From assembly GCA_948146395.1 (NCBI GenBank), contig OX411549.1, positions 33,502,693-33,566,692 on the forward strand: a stretch of 64,000 nt of DNA, written 5' to 3'. The notes beneath the pieces were generated by a model, which saw only the letters and a list, made by a program, of their open reading frames with translations, searched no databases and was not told where the DNA came from. A program made the position numbers and the translations under genes. Positions 39,501-51,900 of this stretch are shown here, one piece after another (position 1 is the stretch's first letter; each line of letters opens with the position of its first letter). Source of the stretch: Fragum whitleyi (Eukaryota > Mollusca > Bivalvia > Cardiida > Cardiidae).

Positions 39501-42500
39501 ACGCAACCTATTTTGCATTATTCTGCTCATTTGTCATTTTGACTGAGATGTTAATGATTTTAAAAGAAAAGTAGGTGTATTCCTCTCAATTCCCAATCAT
39601 TTTACGATTTTTAATGCAAAACTTAATTCCTTTTTAAACTATATGTGAACATGACATATCTGATTTGCTATCATTAAGGTAAATGTTATTCCCGATTCCT
39701 TCCAGGTCCAGGGCTCGCCTTCATTGCTTACCCAAAGGCACTTACATTACTTCCCGCCGCCCCCTTCTGGTCCGCCATGTTTTTCTTGATGATCATTCTA
39801 GTTGGACTGGATAGTCAGGTATATTTAATGAACATTTTCTTTTTTAAGTGCTAATGCAAATCGAAAACATTTACTATTCTAAACTTACCTAAGCCAGAAT
39901 ATTTTCAAAGACAATTTATTGGAAGACTTGTGGTGCTTAAACTTCTTATTTTTAGTTCTATTTTTACTATTTCTTTGTCCACGAAGCCATAGATATGACA
40001 TGCATCTAACATATGAAAGTCTATTTTCTCAGTTCGTTGGCGTTGAAGGTGTGATAACAGCAGTAGTTGATCAGTTCCCAGGGTTCCTACGTCGAGGTCA
40101 CAGACGTGAAGTCTTTATAGGAATTATGTGTGTTGTTCAGTTCCTGGTGGGACTGTCAATGGTCTGTCCGGTAAGTATGCTCTTTCTGTAAACTAACGTT
40201 TATCTGATTGGCATCTTTGCATGTTTTCTGTATATTATTTAAACATCATTCGTATCTTTATCAAGTTCATCATGACTTATTTCACTGCTATTATCCTTAA
40301 ATGGGTAATTCCTTTATTAACCATATGACTTCATAATATCGGATACCAAGATCAAATGTCTTTTTTACAGGGAGGAATGTACGTATTCCAACTATTTGAC
40401 TATTATTCTGGCAGTAGAATCATACTGTTTGTGGCTGCCTTTGAGTGTGTAGCAGTTGCATGGTGTTACGGTAATATATATCTAATAAATTTTACAAGCC
40501 TTATTTAAGTTCGCATATCAAATTGCATCTATCCACTTTTTGCATTGTTCTTTAAATTGTAATGAAGTAAATTTTAAAACACTGTTTTACATTGATTAAA
40601 GATTGTCGCAGTTATCACCTACTTTGAGAATTCCATCCCTACGTCCCTCAATTCATAAAAAACAGTGCCTGTATTAAACGACCTTTAATGGTTACAGGAA
40701 ATCCAAGTATAAAAAAGTAACGCAATGGCTTTCTTGTGTCCTACACTACTTGTAATATATAAATCTTTGACCTTGAGGCACTTATCTCATAGAAAAAAAA
40801 TAGTTGACAATAATTGGTCAAAAGCACATAAATTTTCACATATCGGAGTCAAAATGTATTAGAATAAACTATGAAATATATTTTTTAGTTGAATGGAGAA
40901 ACCAACATAGGGATCCGAAATTACCCCACTACCACCATATAGACCAACAATATAAACATTATTGGTTTATATGGTGGTGGTGGTGGGGGGGGGGGGGTTA
41001 TTTCGAACCCCTATGGAAATAAATCTCTTTATCTTTTTTGGTCTATTTCTCTCTATGTCTTCAATAGACTGTTAAACTGTCCGGTCTTTTCTTAAAACAT
41101 TCCAGGTGTTCGTCGTTTCTATGACAACCTTGAGATGATGTATGGGTTCCGGATAAATCCTTTCATGATGATGGGATGGACGGTCACTGCACCTTTTTTC
41201 TGTATGGTAAGAACCTGGTTATGTTTGTTTTGAGCTCACGTGAGCACAAAGCTTTGAATGTGAGCTATTCTTATCGGTCAATGTACGTCGTCTGTCCGTT
41301 TACAATTGCTAAAAAATCTTATCTTAAAGTAGTGGACAGAGTTCAACCAATTTTAAAAATGAGCCTGTGCGTGACATTTCCAACAATTTCGCATGTGTGT
41401 GATCGACGTACACTCTGCAGCTTAGACAAACCACACAGTGCAACTAGAATACAAACTGTCTGTCTGAAGATGGAATAGGACCTTATATTTCTTATGAGCG
41501 CATAGCAAAGACTATGGACAGACTGTGCGGCTGCAAAGGCTGGCCAGAGACTATGCCTTGCACACATGTGAAATCGTTGGAAATGTCACGCACAGGCTCA
41601 AATATGATCTTTGGGTCAATTTCTTTTTCCAGAACACTTCAAAGTTATAAGTCGGGAGAAAACGGGGTTAACAAAAATGTCTCAAAAGTTCAAATCTAGT
41701 TCTTGCATTAGTATCATTGAGTGTCATCGTTTAAAAAGGAAACAGTTTCCTCAGTGTCCACATGTGTTTTAATCATTTAAATGAAATGCTTTTGTAATAA
41801 TAAAAAGTTGACTGAAACGATCTTCTTTGACATAAAACTTTCGAAATGCGAAAGCCGAGTTAAGACATGAGATTCACTGGCCTCTACCGACCAAGATGAA
41901 ATGGCAAGGATCTGACTTAACAAAAAAATGAACCTGTGCGGTACATTTCGAACAATTTCAAATGCATGCAAATCAAAATTTCTAGCCGGCCACCGCACAG
42001 TCTGACCAGAATCTTCACTCTGTGCGCTATAGCTATTTAAGGTCTTAATCCATTTATGCCGTCAGCATATATTTTATTGCTTTGTGTCGTTGTCTACGCT
42101 GCTCAGCGTTTGTGCCTTGCGCAGGTGTGAAATTATTGGAAATGTCACGCACAGGCTCATACGTTGACCTTGTCCACTTAAATCGCTGAGTCCGCTAAAG
42201 GCAGTCGTTCCTGAATTTATCTGCCCAATAATTTCACCTGGGGGGGAAACATGTTTCTCCCCCAGGCTTCAACTGATCACGTCTTTACGTTCTTATCTAA
42301 CGCAGTTAGAATTTCGTTGCCTTCAGTACTACGATCTTCATTCGGCGACTCATATATTTGCATAAACACCGTCTTGTTCAAACAGTCTAAGGCCGCAATC
42401 ATAGCGCAGATGGTAGTGCGTCGCGCTTTCAATCTAGTGGTCCCGTGTTCGATCTTCGGCGGCTGCACCCATTGTTTCCGACTAATTGTCTGTCATAAAT

Positions 42501-44341
42501 AGGTTAATAATCGTAGACCTATGTGAGGTAGCAGCTGGAGGCTAGGAAAGGGTGCGATGGTAGTACAGGTGAAAGAAATACCAGGAATCAATTGTTAGGT
42601 GCTCAAGCCGCCGCGATATAACTGAAAAAATGTTGAAGATGGCGTAAAACTTCATTCAATGAGTCAATCATACAGTCTAAGTTGTTCACTTGTCCTTTCC
42701 AGATAATATTTATATTAAGTATAATCGACTACTCGGAACTGGACTACAGACGCCCTAAAGGTACGTACATTTATCCTACATGGGCGATTGGAATAGGCTG
42801 GAGCATGGCTGGGTTTGCTGCTGTTTGGATCCCTATCGTGTGGATATATCATGGCGTCAGATACGGGCAGAATTGGCGGGTACGCTCTTCACTTTTCCTA
42901 TGCATTATGCATCACTCTGTTTAGACATATCGATGCTTTTCACAAAGCTTTGGCAAGTAGTTTAGACTAATAGCAGCCTGCAGAGATGTGCAGGCTGATC
43001 TTAGCCTACACTGTCGGCGTTCTACTTCATAATTGCGAAAACCTTGAGTAAAAATGTCCTAAAAATTGCAAAAAATATCCTTAAAATGGCAACTTTATTG
43101 AAACTAAATACAAATTCGACAAGATAAGGGTTACATGTAAGATGGTCGACAATAGTGTGTTCTATATCGATCTTAACAAGATCTCTGCTCTTGGCTTTGA
43201 TTTGTTATAAATATATCACATGTTCACAAAGTGTCAAAGAAGGCATGTAGAAACTAACCTATTTACGGACTACTTCAATAATACGCATGTACATCCTTTC
43301 TACGGGCGTCTGTTGGGAATATGTGATTCAGAAAAAAAATGTAGCAATGGGCTATTATAAAACAAAAGAAACGAATACAGAAGAAAATCGCCATTGAAAT
43401 TGGCAAAGTTCGTAAATTTACGAACTTTGCTATTTTCATTGCTGTATTTCTGGATACTGACTTTTGTTGATTTGTTAATGAGTAGGTTTTTCAAACAGAA
43501 AACATGATTTACAAACCCAAAAGAGTGAGACAAAAGTAATGCATTTCATGATAAAATCACAACTTAAATAATAACGCGTGTAGCTAAATTTATGCAAAGG
43601 TACAGGTGTGTTTAAAAGAAAACTTACAAGTACACGCGTGTGTAATATGTTTAAAGCTCCTTGAAAATTGCAGACCTTCAAGCTGTGCCTCAGTCCACTT
43701 GGCTTGAAGGATCACCAGCTAAGACCACAGGACCGCGGTGAGAAGACACTTGACAGTCTGCTCGAACCACAACAATATTACATGCCACAAGCCGAGACAG
43801 GAATCAGGCATAGAAACGAGTTATCACCAGACCATGCGGTAAGAGACCCTCTGTGTGGGACGTAAATCATTGATCCTAGTCAGCCTGTGCAGTCCGCAAC
43901 TGCACAAGCCGACTGTGATCGAAACTTTGCTGATCTTTTGAAACTAAGATAACCATAGAACATGTATATATGTTTAATCACCTAGAAAACTATCATGGTC
44001 GTTACAATTCTGAGAAACTTCCCTTCAATTTTTATCAAAAAAAAAAACAACATACGACATCATTGAAGAAAGGGAGCTTCGTATGTGTATTTTTTCATCA
44101 CATATTGATCTGTAAATGTAATTATTTTATTTCATTTTATTTTAGATATTTTATACGAGTATATTAAATCTAATAGTTACAATTATTATGTCATATAACA
44201 AAGCGATAAGTTGAATTTAGTTCTAGCTCTAAAACCAGTCTTCAGCTTGTCTAACTCTTGAAAATTAGCGTCAAATTCATTGGATATATACTTTTTCACT
44301 TTCAGACAAAGCACGGTTACGACAATGAAGCAATGAAGTAG
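30590..44341 (+). CDS. SLC6 Na+/Cl- dependent symporter, copy 2 (complete, 15 exons)
   Basis: Tandem paralogue of the gene at 2777-24689. Exons: 30590-30767, 33710-33841, 34616-34829, 35434-35565, 37272-37404, 38301-38435, 38794-38897, 39322-39446, 39706-39818, 40033-40170, 40371-40470, 41106-41206, 42703-42879, 43674-43838, 44306-44341 (stop TAG). They sum to 1983 bp, 660 aa, typical for SLC6. The start is chosen at 30590 (AAACAAAATGAAAG), before a short hydrophilic N-tail. TM1 reads [13 protein letters not shown] then [10 protein letters not shown], as I recall for taurine and creatine transporters rather than GAT-2/BGT types. TM2, the TM6 Gln/Ser chloride-site residues, TM7 and TM8 LDSQF are intact; extracellular loop 2 has paired Cys and several NxT sequons. 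Substrate is inferred (taurine, GABA or another osmolyte). The C-terminus stops at YDNEAMK, shorter than in copy 1. Confidence 0.95.
30894..30909 (+). repeat. Homopolymer G tract (16 G)
   Basis: One of four long G runs in otherwise AT-rich DNA; others are at 31437-31451, 40985-40997 and 57165-57176. Confidence 0.9.
31600..31920 (-). repeat. SINE, reverse orientation, with tRNA-like head
   Basis: The body matches the 9463 and 42400 copies (TTATCGCGGCTGAAGCACG, CTCGAGCTGCTTACC). It is followed at 31810-31905 by a tRNA-like segment whose complement has a B-box-like GGGTTAGATTCCC. The combination indicates a near full-length tRNA-derived SINE in the first intron of SLC6 copy 2. Confidence 0.6.
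32690..32915 (+). repeat. tRNA-derived SINE, forward copy
   Basis: A tRNA-like head with a clear B box (GTGGGTTCGATCCCCGGTGG, 32763-32782) is followed by the family body (TATAATCGTAAACCAATGTA, GGGGGCTAGGAAAGGGTGTA). It is probably not a functional tRNA gene because no cloverleaf is evident and the SINE body follows. Confidence 0.7.
32925..33545. repeat. Dispersed repeat related to 12240-12740 and 49485-49960
   Basis: Shares TTGCTATGCAACGTTCATGA, GAAAGCGGGATATAAGTTT and TTAACCACCGAAAAGCATTA-like blocks. Noncoding. Confidence 0.5.
34366..34601. mobile_element. Palindromic MITE (GAGCCTGTGCG family) ending 14 nt before an exon
   Basis: Arms TGAGCCTGTGCGTGACTTTT and TGGAAATGTCACGCACAGAC; central pair TCTGGCCAGCCTGTGGAGCC / CACAGGCTGGCCAGA. 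After it only TTTTACTTTCTAAG remains before the exon at 34616. The orthologous intron end in copy 1 (before 6432) has no MITE. Confidence 0.85.
35801..36570. mobile_element. Nonautonomous piggyBac-like element, TTAA flanks
   Basis: 770 bp bounded by TTAA at both ends. Terminal inverted repeats read GGTGGCAATGGACA (left) and, as complement of the right end, GGTAGCAATGGACA. There is no transposase frame. It lies in the intron between the exons at 35434 and 37272 of SLC6 copy 2. TTAA duplications are diagnostic of piggyBac-type integration. Confidence 0.75.
37648..38246. mobile_element. Second TTAA-flanked nonautonomous element
   Basis: 599 bp bounded by TTAA. TIRs GGTTCGTGTAAAG at the left and CTTTACACGAACC at the right are perfect complements over 13 bp. 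There is no coding frame. Fragmented relatives lie at 4340-5995 and near 13845-13880. Its right end is 54 bp upstream of the exon at 38301. Confidence 0.8.
41360..41600. mobile_element. Palindromic MITE (GAGCCTGTGCG family), well preserved
   Basis: Arms TGAGCCTGTGCGTGACATTT and GGAAATGTCACGCACAGGCT are near perfect complements. The open frames on both strands here are products of the palindrome. Confidence 0.85.
41930..42159. mobile_element. Palindromic MITE (GAGCCTGTGCG family)
   Basis: The left arm is mutated (GAACCTGTGCGGTACATTTC) and the right arm intact (GGAAATGTCACGCACAGGCT). Second copy in the same intron of SLC6 copy 2. Confidence 0.8.
42400..42650 (+). repeat. tRNA-derived SINE, forward copy
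   Basis: A tRNA-like head with B-box-like GTGTTCGATCTTC (42443-42455) and a body including GGCTAGGAAAGGGTGCGATG, ending near AAATGTTGAAGATGGCG. It ends about 50 bp before the exon at 42703. Serves as the reference orientation for the reverse fragments elsewhere. Confidence 0.65.
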
Positions 44342-44406
44342 AGAGTAAATCCAGATTTTATGTAATGGAAGCTCCAGTTTATTTCAATGTTTCGTGTTAA
44401 AAGTTG

Positions 44407-44412
44407 AATAAA
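44407..44412 (+). terminator. Poly(A) signal AATAAA, SLC6 copy 2
   Basis: 66 bp after the stop codon, in a T/A-rich setting. Confidence 0.65.
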
Positions 44413-45617
44413 AAGGTTTATTTTCGTATTCATGCTACTGAAAATCTGATATTTTGCAATACCATCTTTAAATTTCAAAATCTTTTTCTACTGTTTACGC
44501 AGGATTGAAACAATCATTTTGACTTCGAGATTCAGTAAATTCTCAGTTGAGTACAAACAAAGCTTCATAATATTAGGCTTAATGACCATCACTCAAAAAC
44601 AATGAAAATCTTAGGAAACTTAATTATAAGACGCGATTAAATGGCTGATAAAATAACCCTAACACCTTTCGAAGACAAATTAAAGGCTTGGAAATTTCAA
44701 TAAATACATGTTGATAAGATCAATATTTTCTTTTATTATATGACCTATGTCGCGCGAGTGAAGTAAACCCGTTGAATATTTTTGATAAAACACGGGCGTT
44801 ATTACACTAGTGGAATAACTATGCAAATAGGCTCAGAGCGAATAGCAACGCTATTTTGTATTCGCGAAAATGACGTCATAATCTTTTTGTGACGTCAGTT
44901 TTATACGGCGTTTTAAGTTTCGCGGAAAACTGGAATGTAAAATTTCAAGAATTTTGACGATTTTTCGTAAAAAATCGGGTCAAATTATAAATAGAATATA
45001 AAATTTGTGCTTATGAAATACAGAATTTATTAAACTCGTCATCTTAAACAAATAACAACTCGACGCAGCCTCGTTTTTATCTGTTTATATATGACTCGTT
45101 TAATAAATTCGGTATGTCATGACCACTCATTCAATATCCTCTATTTCTATGCTAAGCTCATACATCATTACGTTCTATTACACTTTGCTAAGACTGTATT
45201 TTCAAAGGTTAAGCACGGTTTAACCGTCTAAATCTATAAATAGAACGAGAGTGACGAATTTCTAAACCCTCAATGAAGCTATTTATAGATATAATCTTCA
45301 ATGTTAGCCTGTGACGGTCAATCGTCACTGTGAAAATAAGACTTCAGATGAATATCCATTAAAATACATAAGTAATGATTGGGAGCATTCAGATTCTAGA
45401 TTTATTTACTGCACATACAGAGATGAAGAGAATATTTGTTGATTATGGTAATATATTTCATCTGACCTTTTTTTATTGTTCTGATATTTGTAAACAGACG
45501 CTTCCCTACATATATGATATATTCTATGATATCGTAATTTTACGCCGCGAGATAACTATTTTAACTTTGACGCTGTTTGTAAATACTGATCTATACTGAT
45601 ACAATATGTTCAAATGA

Positions 45618-45860
45618 TATAAGCCAATGCGTGATATTTCCAATAATTTCATATGGGGAGCCAAGAAAAGACACTGCCCAGCCTGTGCAACTGCACAGTC
45701 TGTCCAGTCTTCACTTTGCTCTCTTTGGATAAATAAGGTCCTAAAGAATATTTAGACGGATAGAGAACCTTCTAATTGCAATATGTGGCTGTCTAAGATT
45801 CTAAATATTTGCAATTCACGCACATGTCAAATTGTTGGAAATGTCACGCACCGGCACATA
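45618..45860. mobile_element. Palindromic MITE (GAGCCTGTGCG family)
   Basis: Right arm GTTGGAAATGTCACGCACCG; the left arm has drifted (AAGCCAATGCGTGATATTTC). Central pair GCCCAGCCTGTGCAACTGCA / CACAGTCTGTCC. Confidence 0.75.
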
Positions 45861-45995
45861 TATAAATGACTGTTTAAGTTCTTTTAATACGGAAATAACA
45901 GGCATTCTATATAAATTTCTTGTAAATCCTCATATATATAAGAACACGGTCGATTTTAAAATGACCTCCTACAGATGTTGAATAAAATTGTCATC

Positions 45996-48900
45996 TTATT
46001 TCTTCGGTTCCTGCTTAAGATCTCCATTTTCTGGATCTTTGTCGACTCCTTGAAGATTTGTTTCAGGGACTTTTAATGTATCTGTTGCTGTTTTGGCCTT
46101 GAAGCGTCCTCCGTATAGTATCCAGGCATATCTTAGTATTATAGTAATGCATGATACCAACACTATACTCGCAGCAAGTCCGGCAAACACCTTCCATAGA
46201 TCACCTAGATAAAGAAAATTGAGCCTGTGTGTGACATTTCCAACAATTTGAAATATTCGTGATGGGCACATATAGAGTAGCGTAGACAGCCAGATACTGT
46301 AGATATAAAGTTACCTGATGATCTACACATAGTTTGAGACCTTATCTACCTACTAAATGCATAATTAAGGCTCTGGTCAGACTGCGGATGCACAGGCTGG
46401 TCAGAATCTTTGCTTTGTGCATTTTTGAAATTGTTGGAAATTTTCGCGCACAGGCTCAATTGGGGAAACAAGTCAATCTTGCTTGAACGACAACTTCAAT
46501 TATGCGACCAATTTTATTATGCGACTATCGTAAAAAGTCCCTCCACAGATAACAAAATGTCTGAAAAAGTGGACGTTCTTTAATGAAAAAAAATGTTTAT
46601 CATCGAATCTTGTGAGACGATTCAAAAAGGTTTTAACATTATGGGAATCAGTAAGACTAGAGCGACATTCTCAAAAAGCTATAAAATAGCCTGCTTATTT
46701 AGATTGAAATATTGAAATAATGAATTTAAGGGACCATTCCCAATAGCGACCGTTTATTGGTTGTCGTCCCCTAAGAGGTCGCTAAACACAAGTTTTACTG
46801 TAAATAGGTAACAATTGGAATGAGTTATTGATTATGCACAGGCTCCGGCACTATCTGACATTTCACTCTTAGTCAGGATTGAATTGACTTTTCATTAAAT
46901 GCGTTCCTTGAAGATTTCAAGGATCATACAGCGGTGCAGGTTCGATAGCCAATATTTATTTTTATTACGAAAACGTCACCCTAGAAGTCCGAATAAGATT
47001 ACCTCCATGATCTTTACGAAAACTTACAAGTAACTGGCGCATGTTTTCAAGTGGCATTATATATTCATAAAACTACCAAAATCTTTAAGTATACCATAAA
47101 TTATCACTAAGGGACGATATGTACACATGTACCTACTCTTACTCTCGTTTGGCGATATGATATGCGCGTTGACTGTGATATTGTCATTGGTAACTGTCGT
47201 TGTATCACTGGCCTGGTCTGTCAGTGAATTGGTTTGGGTCCAATCTGGGTCTTCAATATCGCTTGTTAGTTTAGCTGTAGTAACTGCTGGATCCACTGTT
47301 TCTGTAATGGCTTTGGCACTTGTTGTTACCTGAAGAATCGTGGATCTTGCTATTTTACCATCAAATCAAAAATCGGTTAAAACGAAATGAGAAAGTTTGT
47401 GACTGTTCACTGCTAGAAAAATTAACAGCCAACAAAATGGTTGACCAGAACATATTGAAGCGCGAAACACATGTGTCCCCATCGCCTACGACTATGAAAC
47501 GGGACCTTCTATTTTGACATTGATCGTAATAGGCTACTTTCGTACCATCAGTACTGTGTTGCAAAAATAGGTACATGCATTTATGAAAATTTTTCAAAGC
47601 AATTTCACCATATTTTCTAAAGTTTTCGCCTATTTATCAAAGGCCCAATTACAAACAAAAAATAATTTAAACCTGTGTTAAGTCTTACAGCAGCTCTGAA
47701 CCCTGGGTTGTTGTAAGGCTTAACACGGGCTTACATTAAATTATGTTTCGCATTCGGGCCTTAGGTTCGTCTTTGTTGTGAATAGTTGTGATCAGAGTCT
47801 CGAGGTTATACAACGTTTCTCAGGGTCAACTGATAATTTCCTCACATTTTAATTTTGAATAAATGTTTAAAAATACGAGATAATATTAATAAGTTGTTAT
47901 TTATAACAACTTATTAATACTATAGTTTATGTTAAAACATTAAAGTGAGTATTGAAACAGAATAACGGCTTAAATCTCAAAATGAAATTTGAGAAAATTT
48001 TGAATTGTACAAAGTTTTGTAACCTCGGGCCCTGGAAGAAATGATCATGGCCTCTCGTTGTGACCTAGATTCCAATATCGATATTCAAGTGCACATGTGA
48101 AATGGTGTACGGACAGCTTGAATTTAAATTTAAGTTTTCCTGGAACTTCCATTTTCGTAAATCCTCTTCTTCTCAATCGCCAAGAAGAGGGTTTGTAGTA
48201 TTGAAGCTTACTTTTTTGTTTAAGCGTTATAAGAAATGTTATGAATTGTTTTGGCATTGGTGTTTTTTTTTTCGGAGGTTTATGAAACAAAAGGCACGGG
48301 AGGCCCTGTATCGATCCACTGGCTTAAACATTTCAAGATTTGAAGGAGAGAAATTGAAATTAGAAGGCAATGAATGTCACCAGCATTCAGAAGGAAATTC
48401 TAACTTTTTCCAAATTCATACTTATTTACAAGCTATCAGAAGTGAACACACCTAACTAATATGTAAAATTACATGGAAGAAGACTATTTATTCATCACTT
48501 TAAAAACAAGAGGGCCAGAATAGCCTTAAACTGCTAACCTGAATTTTATTGGTCAAGTGGATCTCACCCAAGTAACTTTCTGGCAAGGTTTCATTCACAT
48601 TTGCCTATTTGTTAAAGAGGAGATATCATTCCGAGAATTAAGGGTCAAAATAGACTCTGCCCACCCATTGGTTATTGGGGAGAAGATGTTGAAAGATTTC
48701 GGAGACCAAATAAGCCCCACCCTTCCATGTCCATTTTTATGGGACAATCAAAATTTAGCAATCAATCTTTGAAGAGGGTCACCCAAGGAACATTCTGTTA
48801 AAGTTTCAAAGAAATCGGCCTAGTGGTTTGGAAGGCGATGTCGTTCAAAGATTTCGGATTCAAAATAAGGCCCGCCCTGCCAATATTTATTTATTTATTG

Positions 48901-51900
48901 GCCAATCAACATTTTGCGAGCAATTTTACAAGACGGAAACCCAAGGATCAGCGGATCAGCCATGGATTATTCTAGTAAAGTTTCATTGAAACCGGCCCAG
49001 TAGTTCAGGAGGGTATGTCGTTCAAAGATTTCGGGCTCAGCCCAGCCACGCCCATATTTATGGACCAATCAATAGTTCGCGAACAATGTTGAAGAGGGTC
49101 ACCAAAGGAACATTCTGGTAAAGATTTATTGCAATCGGCTCAGTGGTTCTTGAGGAGAAGATGTTCAAAGATTCCGAAGTGAAAAAAATGCCCCGCCCTG
49201 CCACGTCCATATTTTGGGGTCATTCCTAATTTTTGAACAACTTAAGAAGAGGGTTACCAAAGGATTATTTCTGTCAAGTTTCGTCAAAATCCACCATCGG
49301 TTTAGGAGGAGAAGATGTTTTAAGCACGCATAGATGAACGCACGGACAAATGAACGCACGACGGACACCCCGCCATGACAATACCTCACTGGCCTTTGGT
49401 CAGTTGAGCTAAAAATTAACGGCAGATTATCTCTTGATGACCTCAACACCAAACCTTTGAAATGACCAAAAAAAGTAGACCCCGCTTTAATTCACTTTGC
49501 CCTATCTGACGTTATCTGGGCGGTGCCCAATAAATCACGTCATCATAAACGTTGCATATCAATCAAGCGCTTTTAGAAAATCTGTCTTTAAATTTTCATA
49601 TTTTGTCTCATATTTGCATTAAAGAAATAGAAGAATCGTTTGTTTTTCGAGTAAGATCGATTGATATTCTATTTTGTGAATAACAAAAGCTATTTTTTCA
49701 CTTGTGACTCCATCATTCGTGAAAAAAGCTTTGGTCGTTCATCCAATGAAATATAAATCGGTCCTACACATAAACAAACGATTATCCTCAGTTTGATTAT
49801 GGTTTGTTTTAACCTATATGAATGTTTTCAGATATTTTACCTCGTTTACCGTTATAGTCATTGCGAATGAAGCTGATAAGCCACATAGGCTTTTTGACGT
49901 CAAAGCTAGTTGGTATTCGCCGGGCATGGGTACTGCTTTAACAGATATCGATCTTCCTGAAACAAAATAAGCGAAAAGGGAACATCTAGGTTGTGTGTAA
50001 ACTGTCGACTAAATACACAAGCTGACTAGGGTCCAAACTTTTTCCGTTTGCTTTTCTCTTAATCAAGAATGACCTATCTATCTTACTTTTAAAGAATTTT
50101 TGAAATGCGACCTCCGATTGACCCCTTATGGAACCAATCCCCTTTTTAAATAATTATATTAAGGAGTTCTCGAGGAAACAGACACCGAAACCATAGCAAT
50201 ACTTCGGGTTAACACCAGACTCAGCTAAGCAAATAAGTCAATGTTTCTATGCTTTCTTCTTCACTTAAAAAAGTTCACTTTATTTACTTATAATACTGTA
50301 AGTAGAAACTCTTGTCCAGCACAAAATATCACAAATTATTCCGAAGAGAATAGAATACAGAAAGTATATAAAAAAAATTCTGTACATGAATAGTTCTCCA
50401 AAAATTGCCCCTTCCCAATTATAGCTGATAAAAAAGTTATAACAAAAAAGTGATCCAGAACGACTGAAGCAAATATATTATGTTATTTTCTTTTTTCTCT
50501 CTTCTAAGGGAGTTTGATCTAGGTTTATTTCAACAAACGAAGATAATCCTTTAGAAGATTTAATCCACCCAACCTAAAGAAAGGAATAAAAAAAACCACA
50601 TATTCTTCACATCTTAAATGGAATTTTCTTCACTTTAATCGAACTAGATCTACATACCAAGACGATGAACTTCAAAGTACGGATTTTCACTGATAGATAT
50701 GACTGCGTCCTGATACTGGGGATCAAACACGTTCATAGGAGCAACATATGACCCGACTTCAACATCAGCACTGATCTGGACTGTGTCTGGTGTGCCTTTA
50801 AACTCGGGAATGTTCGAATCTGAAAGAAAAGGGATAAAACATATAGATTCTACGTTCTATGTTTGTATAATGCTTGAACCCATCAAGCGAAAAGCGACTG
50901 TCTTGAAAACGAAAAATGGCAACCTTGATAAACCTTAGTAAAATACATGTACTAAGATGAATCGTACATGTCAGATTTTGTGCCTTCAATCACAAATGAT
51001 CTTAGTGAATCGTGTTTTTTCTCTTTCATGGACATGTTCCGAATTTGGAATTTTTTCGCCCCGTTCAAAAGCTGCTGCCCCGGAATTTCGCGTAAAGACT
51101 CTGTTGAAACTTTTTTTTAAAAAAGACGCACGAAGGAATTTTCGCGCTAATGGATGTAAAAAGTGTATACATGACGAGTCATTGTGCTTAGGTACGTTAA
51201 CAACCCTTCCTCACTTTTCTGCTACCCATTATCTGCGCATGTCATATTCTCCGAAGATTGACCTGTCTTCGGGACCGTATCACTTATCCAGATTGGGATT
51301 AATATAACTACCTCGTACGCATAACTCCGTATTCTATCGCCAAAAAGTAGTAAATGAAGAATTTCCATTAAAACTTCATTTTTGTTGAAATCAAACCTAA
51401 TTTTGCCTTAAATTAATTGACAAAAACATTGGTTTAAATTGCGAAAGTATATTTTTTTTAAAAAAAATTGTTGCTTGAGATCTATTTATACTGTACACGT
51501 GCATTTCATGGCCGCTGCCATTTTGAAAATAGTTCGACGGAATCGGCCGAGTTGTCACGAATAACACTACCCAGAATGCTCAAATCAAATGGGTCAGTAT
51601 TTGAAAAATACCACCTATCGGAAGATAACGTTCTGCTACCAAAACTAACTTTTATAGTAGAAAATACGCACGGTTTTTCTTATGACCTTTTATCATATGC
51701 AGATTTTCTATAGGTTGTATGGAAGAATTTTTTGTGTGCGATGGAAAACTCCTACACAACCTTGATTTTTTATGCAAAAAAATCCTGGGCTGGAGTTTTT
51801 GGAACAGTTCATCTTTTAGTTTCTTAAATAGTCGCTTGTATATCTTTTTTTACTTTGTTTCTTTTACAAATGTTTGTATACTGGAGGGAACTTGTTGTTA

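Larger units (their letters stand above)
44342..45995. other. Intergenic: 3'UTR of SLC6 copy 2 and convergent gene 3' flank
   Basis: Holds the decayed tail remnant (44342-44370), the AATAAA at 44407, about 600 bp of AT-rich DNA with two TGACGTCA octamers (44871 and 44890) and hairpin-like inverted blocks, and one MITE (45618-45860). No further exon is recognised. SLC6 copy 2 and the minus-strand surface-protein gene converge here. Confidence 0.6.

Noticed and set aside
44871..44897. Two TGACGTCA sites as promoter of a neighbouring gene
   Set aside because: They lie between two convergent gene ends and the motif recurs in dispersed repeats, so a promoter role here is not supported.
48102..48455. 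117-codon plus-strand open frame
   Set aside because: Basic/aromatic low-complexity translation inside an intron of the minus-strand gene, running toward a tandem-repeat element; no domain or splice support.
50957..51307. 116-codon plus-strand open frame
   Set aside because: Lies in the intron between exons 50658 and 51986 of the minus-strand gene; composition is not protein-like and no domain is seen.
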